DNA from: Ascidiimonas meishanensis
Lineage (GTDB): Bacteria; Bacteroidota; Bacteroidia; Flavobacteriales; Flavobacteriaceae
Direction: 5' to 3'
Assembly: GCF_037782385.1 (NCBI RefSeq)
Contig: NZ_JBBEXD010000003.1
Coordinates: 372,001 to 436,000 of the forward strand
Length of the DNA: 64,000 nt
A program made the position numbers and the translations under genes. How positions within the stretch are numbered: the first letter of the stretch is position 1; every line of letters begins with the position of its first letter. Below are positions 9,506-17,765 of this stretch, piece by piece. The notes beneath the pieces were generated by a model that was not told the DNA's origin, made no database searches, and was given only the letters and a program-made list of their open reading frames with translations.

Positions 9506-10540
9506 ATGAAAAAGAAAATTACACTTAAGCAAATTGCCCGGGAATTAGATGTATCCGTTTCAACGGTTTCAAAAGCATTACGAGACAGTAAAGAAATAAG
9601 TCAGGATACCCGACAAAAAATTAAGGCATTTGCTAAACTTTATAATTATAAACCTAACAATATTGCAATAAGTCTTAAAAACAAAAAAACCAAGAATATA
9701 GGAGTGATTATTCCCGAAATTGTGCATCATTTTTTCACGATGGTAATTACAGGAATAGAAAGGGTAGCCAATGGTTTAGGTTACAATGTAATTGTGTGTT
9801 TATCTAATGAATCCTTTGATAAAGAAGTTATCAATATGGAAATGCTAGCCAATGGAAGTATTGATGGCTTTATTATGGCACTTTCTAAGGAGACTCAAAA
9901 GAACAAAGACTTTCATCATTTACGTGAAGTAGTTAACCAAGGAATGCCGTTAGTAATGTTTGATCGTATTGCAGATGAAATTTATTGTGATAAAGTGGTT
10001 ATTGATGATGCAGAAGGAGCGTATAAAGCAGTAAACCATTTAATTAAAACAGGGTGTAAACGAATAGCCTTATTTACTACTGTTGATTACGTTAGTGTAG
10101 GTAAATTAAGGACATTGGGATATAAAAATGCACTGGAAGACGCAAATTTTCCCTTTAATGAAGAACTCATTCTCAAAATTGAGGATATTGATAATTGTGA
10201 TCAAAGCATAAAAGAATTCTTTGATAACCAAGATTTTGATGCCATTTTTGCGGTGAATGAATTGTTTGCCGTAACAGGAATGAAAGAAGCATACAAAAGA
10301 GGTTTTAAAATTCCAGATGATATTTCTTTTATTGGTTTTACTGATGGGATTCTTTCAAAACATGCTATTCCAAGCCTTACAACTGTTGTGCAACACGGTG
10401 TTGAAATGGGTGAGGCCGCAGCTAAGATGCTCATTGAAAAGCTTGAAGAAACTGAAGAGGAAGAGTCTTTTAGAACAGAGGTGATTAAAACTTCTTTACT
10501 GGAAAGAAATTCAACTAAAAAGATTTTATCTCAAGCTTAA
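9506..10540 (+). CDS. LacI-family transcriptional regulator of the alpha-glucan locus
   Basis: DNA-binding sugar-responsive regulator (344 aa, normal length). Residues 5-50 are the LacI helix-turn-helix and hinge (TLKQIARELDVSVSTVSKAL, then YNYKPNNIAISLK). A periplasmic-binding-protein-like effector domain follows (from NIGVIIPEIVHHFF to the end, with MFDRI and DDISFIGFTDG motifs). It heads the transporter-phosphorylase unit and is probably co-transcribed with it. Three AAAACG(G/T)TTT sites in the locus are candidate targets. The effector is likely maltose or an oligomer, inferred from context only. Confidence 0.93.
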   Translation: MKKKITLKQIARELDVSVSTVSKALRDSKEISQDTRQKIKAFAKLYNYKPNNIAISLKNKKTKNIGVIIPEIVHHFFTMVITGIERVANGLGYNVIVCLSNESFDKEVINMEMLANGSIDGFIMALSKETQKNKDFHHLREVVNQGMPLVMFDRIADEIYCDKVVIDDAEGAYKAVNHLIKTGCKRIALFTTVDYVSVGKLRTLGYKNALEDANFPFNEELILKIEDIDNCDQSIKEFFDNQDFDAIFAVNELFAVTGMKEAYKRGFKIPDDISFIGFTDGILSKHAIPSLTTVVQHGVEMGEAAAKMLIEKLEETEEEESFRTEVIKTSLLERNSTKKILSQA

Positions 10541-10570
10541 AAAATAATAATAGTATTTTTACTTCTCAAC

Positions 10571-10580
10571 AAAACGGTTT
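10571..10580. promoter_or_regulatory. Putative LacI-family operator upstream of the sugar transporter
   Basis: AAAACGGTTT inside the odd-centred palindrome CAAAAC-G-GTTTTG, in the 88-bp gap between lacI and the transporter, 49 bp before the start codon. It is identical to the ten-base core before susC. It implies a second control point inside the unit. Confidence 0.5.
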
Positions 10581-10628
10581 TGGTAAGTGGTATATTACTT
10601 ATCGTATAATAATTAAAACATTACGATA

Positions 10629-12161
10629 ATGAAGAAGCGTAAATTAAGCTTCTGGGAAATTTGGAATATGAGCTTTGGCTTTCTTGGAATACAAATGGGG
10701 TTTGCACTGCAAAACGCAAATGTCAGTAGAATTTTTCAAACTTTAGGTGCGAGCATAGATGATATACCAATACTATGGGTAGCAGCTCCCCTCACAGGAC
10801 TTATTGTACAGCCTATTATAGGTTATTTTAGTGATAGAACATGGACTAGGTTAGGTAGAAGGAGACCTTATTTTTTGGTAGGAGCATTGCTAGCTTCGGC
10901 TGCACTCTTTGTAATGCCAAATTCTCCTATTTTATGGTTTGCAGCAGGAATGCTTTGGATTATGGATGCCTCTATTAATATTTCTATGGAACCTTTTAGA
11001 GCTTTTGTGGGTGATAACCTCTCTAATGAACAACGCACATTAGGCTTTGCTATGCAAAGTTTTTTTATTGGCATAGGTGCCTATGTTGCTTCTAAATTGC
11101 CTAGCATTTTTGCAAATTTTGGAGTGAGTAATACCGCACCTGAAGGAATAATTCCAGATACTGTGAAATACTCATTTTATATTGGAGGCTTGGCTTTTCT
11201 TATAACTGTTTTATGGACGGTTTTTACCTCAAAAGAATATTCACCCAAAGAAATGGAACAAATAGAAGCTGTAGAGCTGGGAAATTTTGAGAATGAGGAA
11301 AAAACTCCTGAATGGTTCAAGTCTAATGGAGCAGAACATCTTAAAAATGGAATTTTAACATTGCTATTTGCAGGAATTTTCACTTTTATCATTTTCTACT
11401 TTCAACTTAAGAAGGATTTATACGTTCTTTCTGGAGGATTGATTGGTTTAGGAGGAATTGCGCTAATTGTTTCTGGAATTTTTCAAAAAACAGGGATTTA
11501 TAAAAATGGTTTTGTTACAATAGTAAATGATTTTCAATTTATGCCTAAAGTAATGAAACAACTTGCCTGGGTACAGTTCTTTTCCTGGTTTGCTCTTTTT
11601 TCTATGTGGATATATACCACGGGTGCTGTGACAGAACATATTTATGGCACTACAGATACTACTTCAGAAGCCTATAATATTGGCGCCAATCAGGTAGGTG
11701 AAATGTTTGCAAATTATAATATTATTGCTGCAATGGTAGCTTTCTTACTTCCTATTTTAGCGAAAAAAACTAGTCGTAAATTCACACACTTTCTGGCACT
11801 TTTAGCAGGAGGAATAGGGCTTATATCCATTATTTTTGTAACAACTCCAACTAGATTAAATTTAGAATGGTTGCCAATGCTTGGTGTTGGCGTTGCATGG
11901 GCAAGTATATTATCTGTTCCTTATGCGATGCTTTCTGGTGTTTTACCTTCCTCTAAAATGGGATATTATATGGGGGTATTTAACTTCTTTATTGTGATTC
12001 CCCAATTGGTGGCTGCATCTATTTTAGGATTTTTAGTATCTTCTTTTTTTAATAATCAACCTGTATACGCACTAGCTATTGGTGGATGCGCAATGATACT
12101 CGCAGGTCTTTTATCACTTCGTGTGGATGACAAAGACACTTTAATAATAAACGAAACATAA
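10629..12161 (+). CDS. GPH/MFS-type inner-membrane sugar transporter (probable maltose permease)
   Basis: Cytoplasmic-membrane symporter (510 aa) with about 12 predicted hydrophobic segments. The MFS-type loop motif GYFSDRTWTRLGRRRPYF is at about residues 64-81, as in the GPH/SLC45-like family of maltose and sucrose transporters. An extended loop (about 200-240) splits the two halves. It is followed by beta-phosphoglucomutase after 10 bp and by the GH65 phosphorylase, so it most likely brings maltose from the periplasm to the phosphorylase. Substrate is inferred from these neighbours. Confidence 0.88.
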   Translation: MKKRKLSFWEIWNMSFGFLGIQMGFALQNANVSRIFQTLGASIDDIPILWVAAPLTGLIVQPIIGYFSDRTWTRLGRRRPYFLVGALLASAALFVMPNSPILWFAAGMLWIMDASINISMEPFRAFVGDNLSNEQRTLGFAMQSFFIGIGAYVASKLPSIFANFGVSNTAPEGIIPDTVKYSFYIGGLAFLITVLWTVFTSKEYSPKEMEQIEAVELGNFENEEKTPEWFKSNGAEHLKNGILTLLFAGIFTFIIFYFQLKKDLYVLSGGLIGLGGIALIVSGIFQKTGIYKNGFVTIVNDFQFMPKVMKQLAWVQFFSWFALFSMWIYTTGAVTEHIYGTTDTTSEAYNIGANQVGEMFANYNIIAAMVAFLLPILAKKTSRKFTHFLALLAGGIGLISIIFVTTPTRLNLEWLPMLGVGVAWASILSVPYAMLSGVLPSSKMGYYMGVFNFFIVIPQLVAASILGFLVSSFFNNQPVYALAIGGCAMILAGLLSLRVDDKDTLIINET

Positions 12162-12171
12162 GTATTTATAA

Positions 12172-12828
12172 ATGAATAAAAAAGGATTTATCTTCGACCT
12201 CGATGGGGTAATAGTAGATACAGCACACTTTCATTTTCTGGCTTGGAAAAAGACTGCTGCTGAATTAGGATTTGAGCTTACAGAAGAATTAAACGAAAAA
12301 CTTAAAGGAGTGAGCCGCATTGATTCGCTTCAAAAGATATTAGACTGGGCAAATACAAGTATAGATGAAGAGAGATTTGATAAACTCACTTCTGATAAGA
12401 ATGAAGATTATCTTACTTTTGTAGATCAAATGACGGCAAAAGATATATTGCCTGGTGTAGAGGAATTTATTCTTCTATTGAAAGAAAAAGGGTATCCAAT
12501 CGCTTTGGGTTCAGCAAGTAAAAATGCCCCACGAATTCTTAGCAAGGTTGGTTTACTAGAATTGTTTGACACCATTGTAGATGGTAATAGTGTAAGCAAA
12601 GCTAAACCAGATCCTGAGGTATTTTTAATTGCGGCTAAGAATTTGAATGTTTCTCCACAAGAATGCATCGTTTTTGAGGATTCTCAGGCAGGAATAGCCG
12701 CTGCGAATATTGCAGGAATGACATCTGTTGGATTGGGAGAACCCGCAGTGCTGGCCGATGCTCATGAGGTTTTTAGTAGCTTTACCGAAATTGAACTAGA
12801 TTTTATAGAAAAACTTATAACAACATAA
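12172..12828 (+). CDS. pgmB: Beta-phosphoglucomutase (HAD family)
   Basis: Converts beta-glucose 1-phosphate, the product of inverting GH65 phosphorylases, to glucose 6-phosphate. It is 218 aa, typical of PgmB. It has HAD motif I FDLDGVIVDT (about 8-17, Asp nucleophile and Asp acid/base), cap residues (HFLAWKKTAAELG), motif II GSASKNAP, and motif III/IV KPDPEVF with FEDSQAGI. The GH65 gene starts 5 bp downstream, which supports this substrate over other sugar phosphates. Confidence 0.93.
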   Translation: MNKKGFIFDLDGVIVDTAHFHFLAWKKTAAELGFELTEELNEKLKGVSRIDSLQKILDWANTSIDEERFDKLTSDKNEDYLTFVDQMTAKDILPGVEEFILLLKEKGYPIALGSASKNAPRILSKVGLLELFDTIVDGNSVSKAKPDPEVFLIAAKNLNVSPQECIVFEDSQAGIAAANIAGMTSVGLGEPAVLADAHEVFSSFTEIELDFIEKLITT

Positions 12829-12833
12829 CAACC

Positions 12834-15137
12834 ATGAATCAAGATTATATAATACCCAATCCTTGGTCTATCATAGAAGAAGGCTTTGAACCTGAAAGAG
12901 TATGTTCTTCTGAAAGTTTATTTAGTATTGGCAATGGCGCAATGGGGCAGAGAGCTAATTTTGAAGAATATTACTCTGGAGATACTTTTCAGGGTAGTTA
13001 TATTGCGGGCATTTATTATCCTGATAAAACAAAAGTAGGTTGGTGGAAGAATGGATATCCAGAGTATTTCGCAAAAGTTTTAAATGCACCCAATTGGATA
13101 GGAATTAATGTATTTGTTAATGAGGAACCTTTAGATCTTTTTACTTGTAAAAAAGTAGAAAATTATCGCCGAGAACTCAATATGAAAGAGGGTTGGTATT
13201 TGCGTTCATTTAACGCAACACTTCCTAACGATATAGAAATAGAAGTGAAAGCTTTGAGGTTTTTGAGTCTTGAATTAGATGAGGTAGGAGCTATACAATA
13301 TAGTGTAACTCCAATAAATTCTAATGCTACTATTACCTATGAACCTTATGTTGATGCAGGTATTGAGAATGAAGATACCAACTGGGAAGAGAAATTCTGG
13401 GAACCCATTCAGGTAGAAGAAGGTGACCAACAAGCATTTGTAGTTGCACGAACTTTAAAAACACATTTCTATGCATGCACTTTTATGCAATTGTCTTTTG
13501 AGGTAAATGGTAAATCTGCGGCGCCAAAAGAAGAATCGGTAGTTAAAAATGATTATATCGCTTACAAGTATAGTAGGGAAGTAAATCAGGGAAATACATT
13601 TGTAATTACAAAATTAGCAGGTTATGTTACTTCTTTGAATCATGAAAAAGAAAACCTTATACACGCCGCCAAATTGTCCTTGCAAAAGGCATGTGCCATG
13701 GGTTTTGAGGGCTTGTTAGAAGAACAAAAAGAATCTTGGGCGCGCATCTGGGAAATGGCAGACATTACCATTGATGGAGATATCAAGGCACAACAAGGTA
13801 TTAGATTTAATATATTTCAGCTAAATCAGACCTATTTAGGTAAAGATGCTCGCCTTAACATTGGACCTAAAGGTTTTACTGGAGAAAAATATGGTGGAAG
13901 CACCTATTGGGATACAGAAGCTTACTGTATTCCTTTTTACATGGCAACAAAAGATGATAAGGTGGCAAGAAGTCTTTTAAAATATAGATATAACCATTTG
14001 CAAAAGGCTATAGAAAATGCTGAAAAGTTAGGATTTACTAATGGAGCAGCACTGTACCCAATGGTTACTATGAATGGTGAAGAATGTCATAATGAATGGG
14101 AAATAACCTTTGAAGAGATTCATAGAAATGGTGCCATTGCTTACGCAATCCATAATTATGTGAGGTATACAGATGACTATAGTTATATTCCTGAAATGGG
14201 ATTAGAAGTGTTAATAGGTATTGCGAGATTCTGGCACCAGCGGGCAACTTTTTCAAACCATAAAAAGAAGTATGTGATTTTAGGCGTTACGGGTCCAAAT
14301 GAGTATGAGAACAACGTAAATAACAATTGGTATACCAATTACATTGCTAAATGGTGTATTGATTTTACAGCAGCACAAATAAGTCATGTTAAAGAAGTAT
14401 ATGGAGAAGATTTTACTAGGATAATGAATAAAACCAGACTCTCAGAGATGGAAGTTGAGAAATGGTTAAAGGTGGCTGATGAAATGTACTTTCCGTATTC
14501 AGAAGAATATCAAATATTCTTGCAGCAAGATGGTTTCCTTGATAAAGAATTAATTACCGTTGAAGATCTTGCAAAAGAAAATAGGCCTATCAATCAAAAA
14601 TGGTCTTGGGATAGAATTTTAAGATCACCCTACATCAAACAGGCAGATACGCTTCAGGGATTTTATTTCTTTGAAGAACGTTTTACCAAAGAAGAACTCA
14701 AAAAACATTTTGATTTTTATGAGCCTTTCACAGTTCATGAATCTTCCCTTTCACCTTGCGTGCATAGCATCTTGGCAGCTTCACTTAATCAAATGGATCA
14801 AGCGTATGAATTTTACCTAAGAACCTCAAGGCTTGATTTAGACGATTACAACAAAGAAGTGCACGAAGGATTACATATTACCTCTATGGCGGGTACATGG
14901 ATGAGTATTGTTGAAGGATTTGGAGGGATGAAAGTAAAAGATAATTCGTTGTCTTTTGAACCGCGAATTCCAAATGAATGGGAAGGGTATTCCTTTAAAG
15001 TGAATTATAGAAATCATATTATTAAGGTAGATGTTACCAAAAATCAATCTAAGTTCACGTTAGAAAAAGGAGCCCCTCTTACGGTACTTGTAAACGGTAA
15101 AAAGGTAGAACTTGCACCAGACGAACTGGTTGCATAA
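12834..15137 (+). CDS. GH65 disaccharide phosphorylase (probable maltose phosphorylase)
   Basis: Cytoplasmic inverting phosphorylase (767 aa) that splits an alpha-linked glucose disaccharide with phosphate into glucose and beta-glucose 1-phosphate. The GH65 catalytic segment GEECHNEWEITFEEIHRNG is at about residues 417-435, with the general-acid Glu. The substrate-binding YWDTEAY motif is at about 359-365 and TGPNEYENNVNNNWYTN at about 483-499. A C-terminal beta domain ends the protein. Maltose is favoured over trehalose or kojibiose because of the three GH13 genes nearby. It is the last gene before a strong terminator. Confidence 0.92.
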   Translation: MNQDYIIPNPWSIIEEGFEPERVCSSESLFSIGNGAMGQRANFEEYYSGDTFQGSYIAGIYYPDKTKVGWWKNGYPEYFAKVLNAPNWIGINVFVNEEPLDLFTCKKVENYRRELNMKEGWYLRSFNATLPNDIEIEVKALRFLSLELDEVGAIQYSVTPINSNATITYEPYVDAGIENEDTNWEEKFWEPIQVEEGDQQAFVVARTLKTHFYACTFMQLSFEVNGKSAAPKEESVVKNDYIAYKYSREVNQGNTFVITKLAGYVTSLNHEKENLIHAAKLSLQKACAMGFEGLLEEQKESWARIWEMADITIDGDIKAQQGIRFNIFQLNQTYLGKDARLNIGPKGFTGEKYGGSTYWDTEAYCIPFYMATKDDKVARSLLKYRYNHLQKAIENAEKLGFTNGAALYPMVTMNGEECHNEWEITFEEIHRNGAIAYAIHNYVRYTDDYSYIPEMGLEVLIGIARFWHQRATFSNHKKKYVILGVTGPNEYENNVNNNWYTNYIAKWCIDFTAAQISHVKEVYGEDFTRIMNKTRLSEMEVEKWLKVADEMYFPYSEEYQIFLQQDGFLDKELITVEDLAKENRPINQKWSWDRILRSPYIKQADTLQGFYFFEERFTKEELKKHFDFYEPFTVHESSLSPCVHSILAASLNQMDQAYEFYLRTSRLDLDDYNKEVHEGLHITSMAGTWMSIVEGFGGMKVKDNSLSFEPRIPNEWEGYSFKVNYRNHIIKVDVTKNQSKFTLEKGAPLTVLVNGKKVELAPDELVA

Positions 15138-15150
15138 TAATTTTATAAAC

Positions 15151-15180
15151 CTGCCGGATCTTCCGGCAGTTGTTTTTTTG
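15151..15180 (+). terminator. Intrinsic terminator after GH65
   Basis: CTGCCGGA/TCTTCCGGCAG forms an 8-bp GC-rich stem with a very short loop, followed by TTGTTTTTTTG. It lies 13 bp after the GH65 stop codon and ends the lacI-transporter-pgmB-GH65 unit. The two GH13 genes downstream therefore need a promoter in 15181-15471, where I found no convincing consensus. Confidence 0.85.
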
Positions 15181-15471
15181 TAGTATAAATTTCTTTTATA
15201 TAAATAGATTTTTAAACAATAAATCTACTTTTCTTAATTAGAGCTATTTAGAATGATAGGCATAGATGGTTAAAGGATAATATTAAGAAAACTACAGCAA
15301 TGATTCTAGATAACTTTAATGAAAAACAAATACCACTATCAGAGGTGTTTTTCCGAACGCTTACTTATAGTGTCAGAGATAAAAATATAAAGACAAGAAA
15401 AACTTTATCACTTACTAATAATGTTGAAATTGAAAATAAATCTGCTCTTATTTTAGAAATAAAACAGAACT

Positions 15472-17763
15472 ATGAAGTACCATTTTAAAATTTGTGTTTT
15501 AATAGTTAGTATTTTAAGTATTGCTTCTTGTAAAAAGGAAATACCAGCAAAAGAAAAGCCGTCTTCGTTAATTAAAAGTATAGCAACCCCATTTTATTTA
15601 CCTGTAGATGGAGGTAAATTAGTATTGTCTGATTATTTTATTGATGCCTATGTGGTAGATTCTATATCTCAAAACAAAGACTATGTGTTAAGAATGTCTG
15701 TAGATAAAAAAGAGGTGAAATTAGTGCCTACTACTCAGATGGGTTGGGTAAGCAATATTCGGGTATGGACAAAGGGAATTTATAATGATATTCCAATTTT
15801 TAAAAGCACTACAGAAACCGTTCACTTTTCTTTAGATGACCCCAATCGTGAGTACAAATCGGTTAAAGTTAAAGGGCAGTTTAATGGCTGGACACCAGAA
15901 CGCTCAATAATGATATTTAAACAAGGTAAATGGGAATATACAACAAACTTAAGTGCTGGCACTCAACCTTATCTTTATGTTATTGATGGAAAGGAAACGC
16001 AAGACCCCAGTAATCCAGAGTCGCTAAATAATAGTGCAGGAGGTAAAAATTCAGTTTTATATATTGGGAGTAAAGAGCCTGCACCTTATATATCTACTTC
16101 AAAAAATTTAGGATCTCAATTCACCATAAAATGTAATCAGGCACTTCAAGAGGTGTTGGTTTATCTTGATAACCAGTTGCTACCCAAAGAAAATATCAAT
16201 AAATCTGATTCACTTATTACGATTACAGTTCCTGATATAGATAAGAAAGGAAGATCTTTCATAAAAGTATATGCTTTTAACAAAGCAGGGAGATCTAATG
16301 ATCTATTGATTCCTTTGGAAGCAGGACAAGTTGTTTCAGACCCCAAATTATTAAAGCGAACAGATTTTCATACACAGGTGATGTATTTTTTAATGGTAGA
16401 TAGATTCAAAGATGGAGATATTTCAAATACAAGACGTGTGCCTAATGATAGTATTTTACCCATTGCTAATTACTTTGGAGGAGATTTAAAAGGAGTGGTT
16501 GATAAAATTGATGATGGTTATTTTGAAAATCTTGGTATTAATACGATCTGGTTATCACCTATCACTCAAAATCCAGAAGGCGCTTATGGCTTATGGAAAG
16601 AACCCTATACAAGGTTTTCTGGGTACCATGGTTATTGGCCTATAAGTAATACTAAAATTGACAATCGTTTTGGAGATGCTAAAATTTTAAAAGAACTTAT
16701 AGCTAAAGCACACGCTAAAGAAATGAATGTTCTTTTAGACTACGTTGCCAATCATGTGCATCAAGAGCACCCTCTTTTTAAGGAGCACCCAGATTGGGCT
16801 ACTTCTCTATATCTACCTGATGGAACTTTAAATACTGAGCGTTGGGATGACCACCGTCTCACCACTTGGTTTGATACCTTTCTTCCTACTTTAGATCTTG
16901 AAAAACCAGAAGTATATGAGAAAATGACAGATTCGGCAGTCTTTTGGGTAACAGATTATGACCTAGATGGTTTTCGTCACGATGCGACAAAACATATTCC
17001 GGAAGTGTTCTGGAGAAGACTCACCCAAAAAGTACGTCAAAGGGTAGACAGGCCCATTTATCAAATAGGAGAGACTTATGGTAGTTATGAACTTATTAGG
17101 AGTTACATAAACACAGGGATGTTAGATGCTCAGTTTGATTTTAATTTGTACGATGCATCTGTAAATGCTTTTGCAAAAGATCACAGCAGTTTTAAACCCT
17201 TAGCAAATGCATTAAAACAAGGAATTGAATATTATGGTTCTAATCATTTAATGGGCAATATTACGGGCAATCAAGACAGAGCAAGATTTATCAGTTATGC
17301 TTCTGGCGATGTTAGATTTAATGAGGATGCCAAAGCAGCCGGATGGAACAGAGATATTATCATTTCAGATTCTACTGCGTATAAAAAATTAGAAATGTTG
17401 CACGCATTTAACCTTATCATACCAGGTATTCCTTGTATTTATTACGGAGATGAGTTTGGTTCTCCTGGAGGTAATGATCCGGATAATAGGAGAATGATGA
17501 AATTTGAGGGGCTTGCGGCTAAAGAAGAAGCCTTAAAAACCAATGTCGCTGTTTTGGTGAAAATGCGAAGAAACAATATGGCGATGCTTTATGGCAGCAC
17601 CCAAGTGGTACTGGCGAAAGATGAAATATTGGTTGTTAAAAGAAAATATTTTGATTCGGAAGTTGTAATGGTCTTTAATACTTCCAAAGAAACCATAGAT
17701 TTTGAGTTTAATAATAAAAAATATCAAACGTTGCCTAATGATTATAGTGTTTTAACCAATTGA
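15472..17763 (+). CDS. GH13 lipoprotein, SusA/neopullulanase-like
   Basis: Membrane-anchored (probably periplasmic) alpha-glucanase that trims imported oligosaccharides; 763 aa. Lipoprotein signal LSIASC (Cys about 20). An N-terminal beta-sandwich region (about 30-285, including KVKGQFNGWTPE, CBM48-like) precedes the GH13 barrel. Motifs are DYVANH (about 423), DGFRHD nucleophile (about 499), IGETYG acid/base (about 531) and TGNQDRAR (about 598). In the last motif the third acid is kept, but the usual His before it is Gln. The next gene starts 2 bp past the stop. Neopullulanase versus cyclomaltodextrinase specificity cannot be decided from sequence. Confidence 0.9.
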   Translation: MKYHFKICVLIVSILSIASCKKEIPAKEKPSSLIKSIATPFYLPVDGGKLVLSDYFIDAYVVDSISQNKDYVLRMSVDKKEVKLVPTTQMGWVSNIRVWTKGIYNDIPIFKSTTETVHFSLDDPNREYKSVKVKGQFNGWTPERSIMIFKQGKWEYTTNLSAGTQPYLYVIDGKETQDPSNPESLNNSAGGKNSVLYIGSKEPAPYISTSKNLGSQFTIKCNQALQEVLVYLDNQLLPKENINKSDSLITITVPDIDKKGRSFIKVYAFNKAGRSNDLLIPLEAGQVVSDPKLLKRTDFHTQVMYFLMVDRFKDGDISNTRRVPNDSILPIANYFGGDLKGVVDKIDDGYFENLGINTIWLSPITQNPEGAYGLWKEPYTRFSGYHGYWPISNTKIDNRFGDAKILKELIAKAHAKEMNVLLDYVANHVHQEHPLFKEHPDWATSLYLPDGTLNTERWDDHRLTTWFDTFLPTLDLEKPEVYEKMTDSAVFWVTDYDLDGFRHDATKHIPEVFWRRLTQKVRQRVDRPIYQIGETYGSYELIRSYINTGMLDAQFDFNLYDASVNAFAKDHSSFKPLANALKQGIEYYGSNHLMGNITGNQDRARFISYASGDVRFNEDAKAAGWNRDIIISDSTAYKKLEMLHAFNLIIPGIPCIYYGDEFGSPGGNDPDNRRMMKFEGLAAKEEALKTNVAVLVKMRRNNMAMLYGSTQVVLAKDEILVVKRKYFDSEVVMVFNTSKETIDFEFNNKKYQTLPNDYSVLTN

Positions 17764-17765
17764 AA

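Noticed and set aside
15300..15488. 62-codon frame overlapping the start of the SusA-like gene
   Set aside because: No recognisable domain, and it runs into the signal-peptide codons of the real gene in another frame. Treated as chance.
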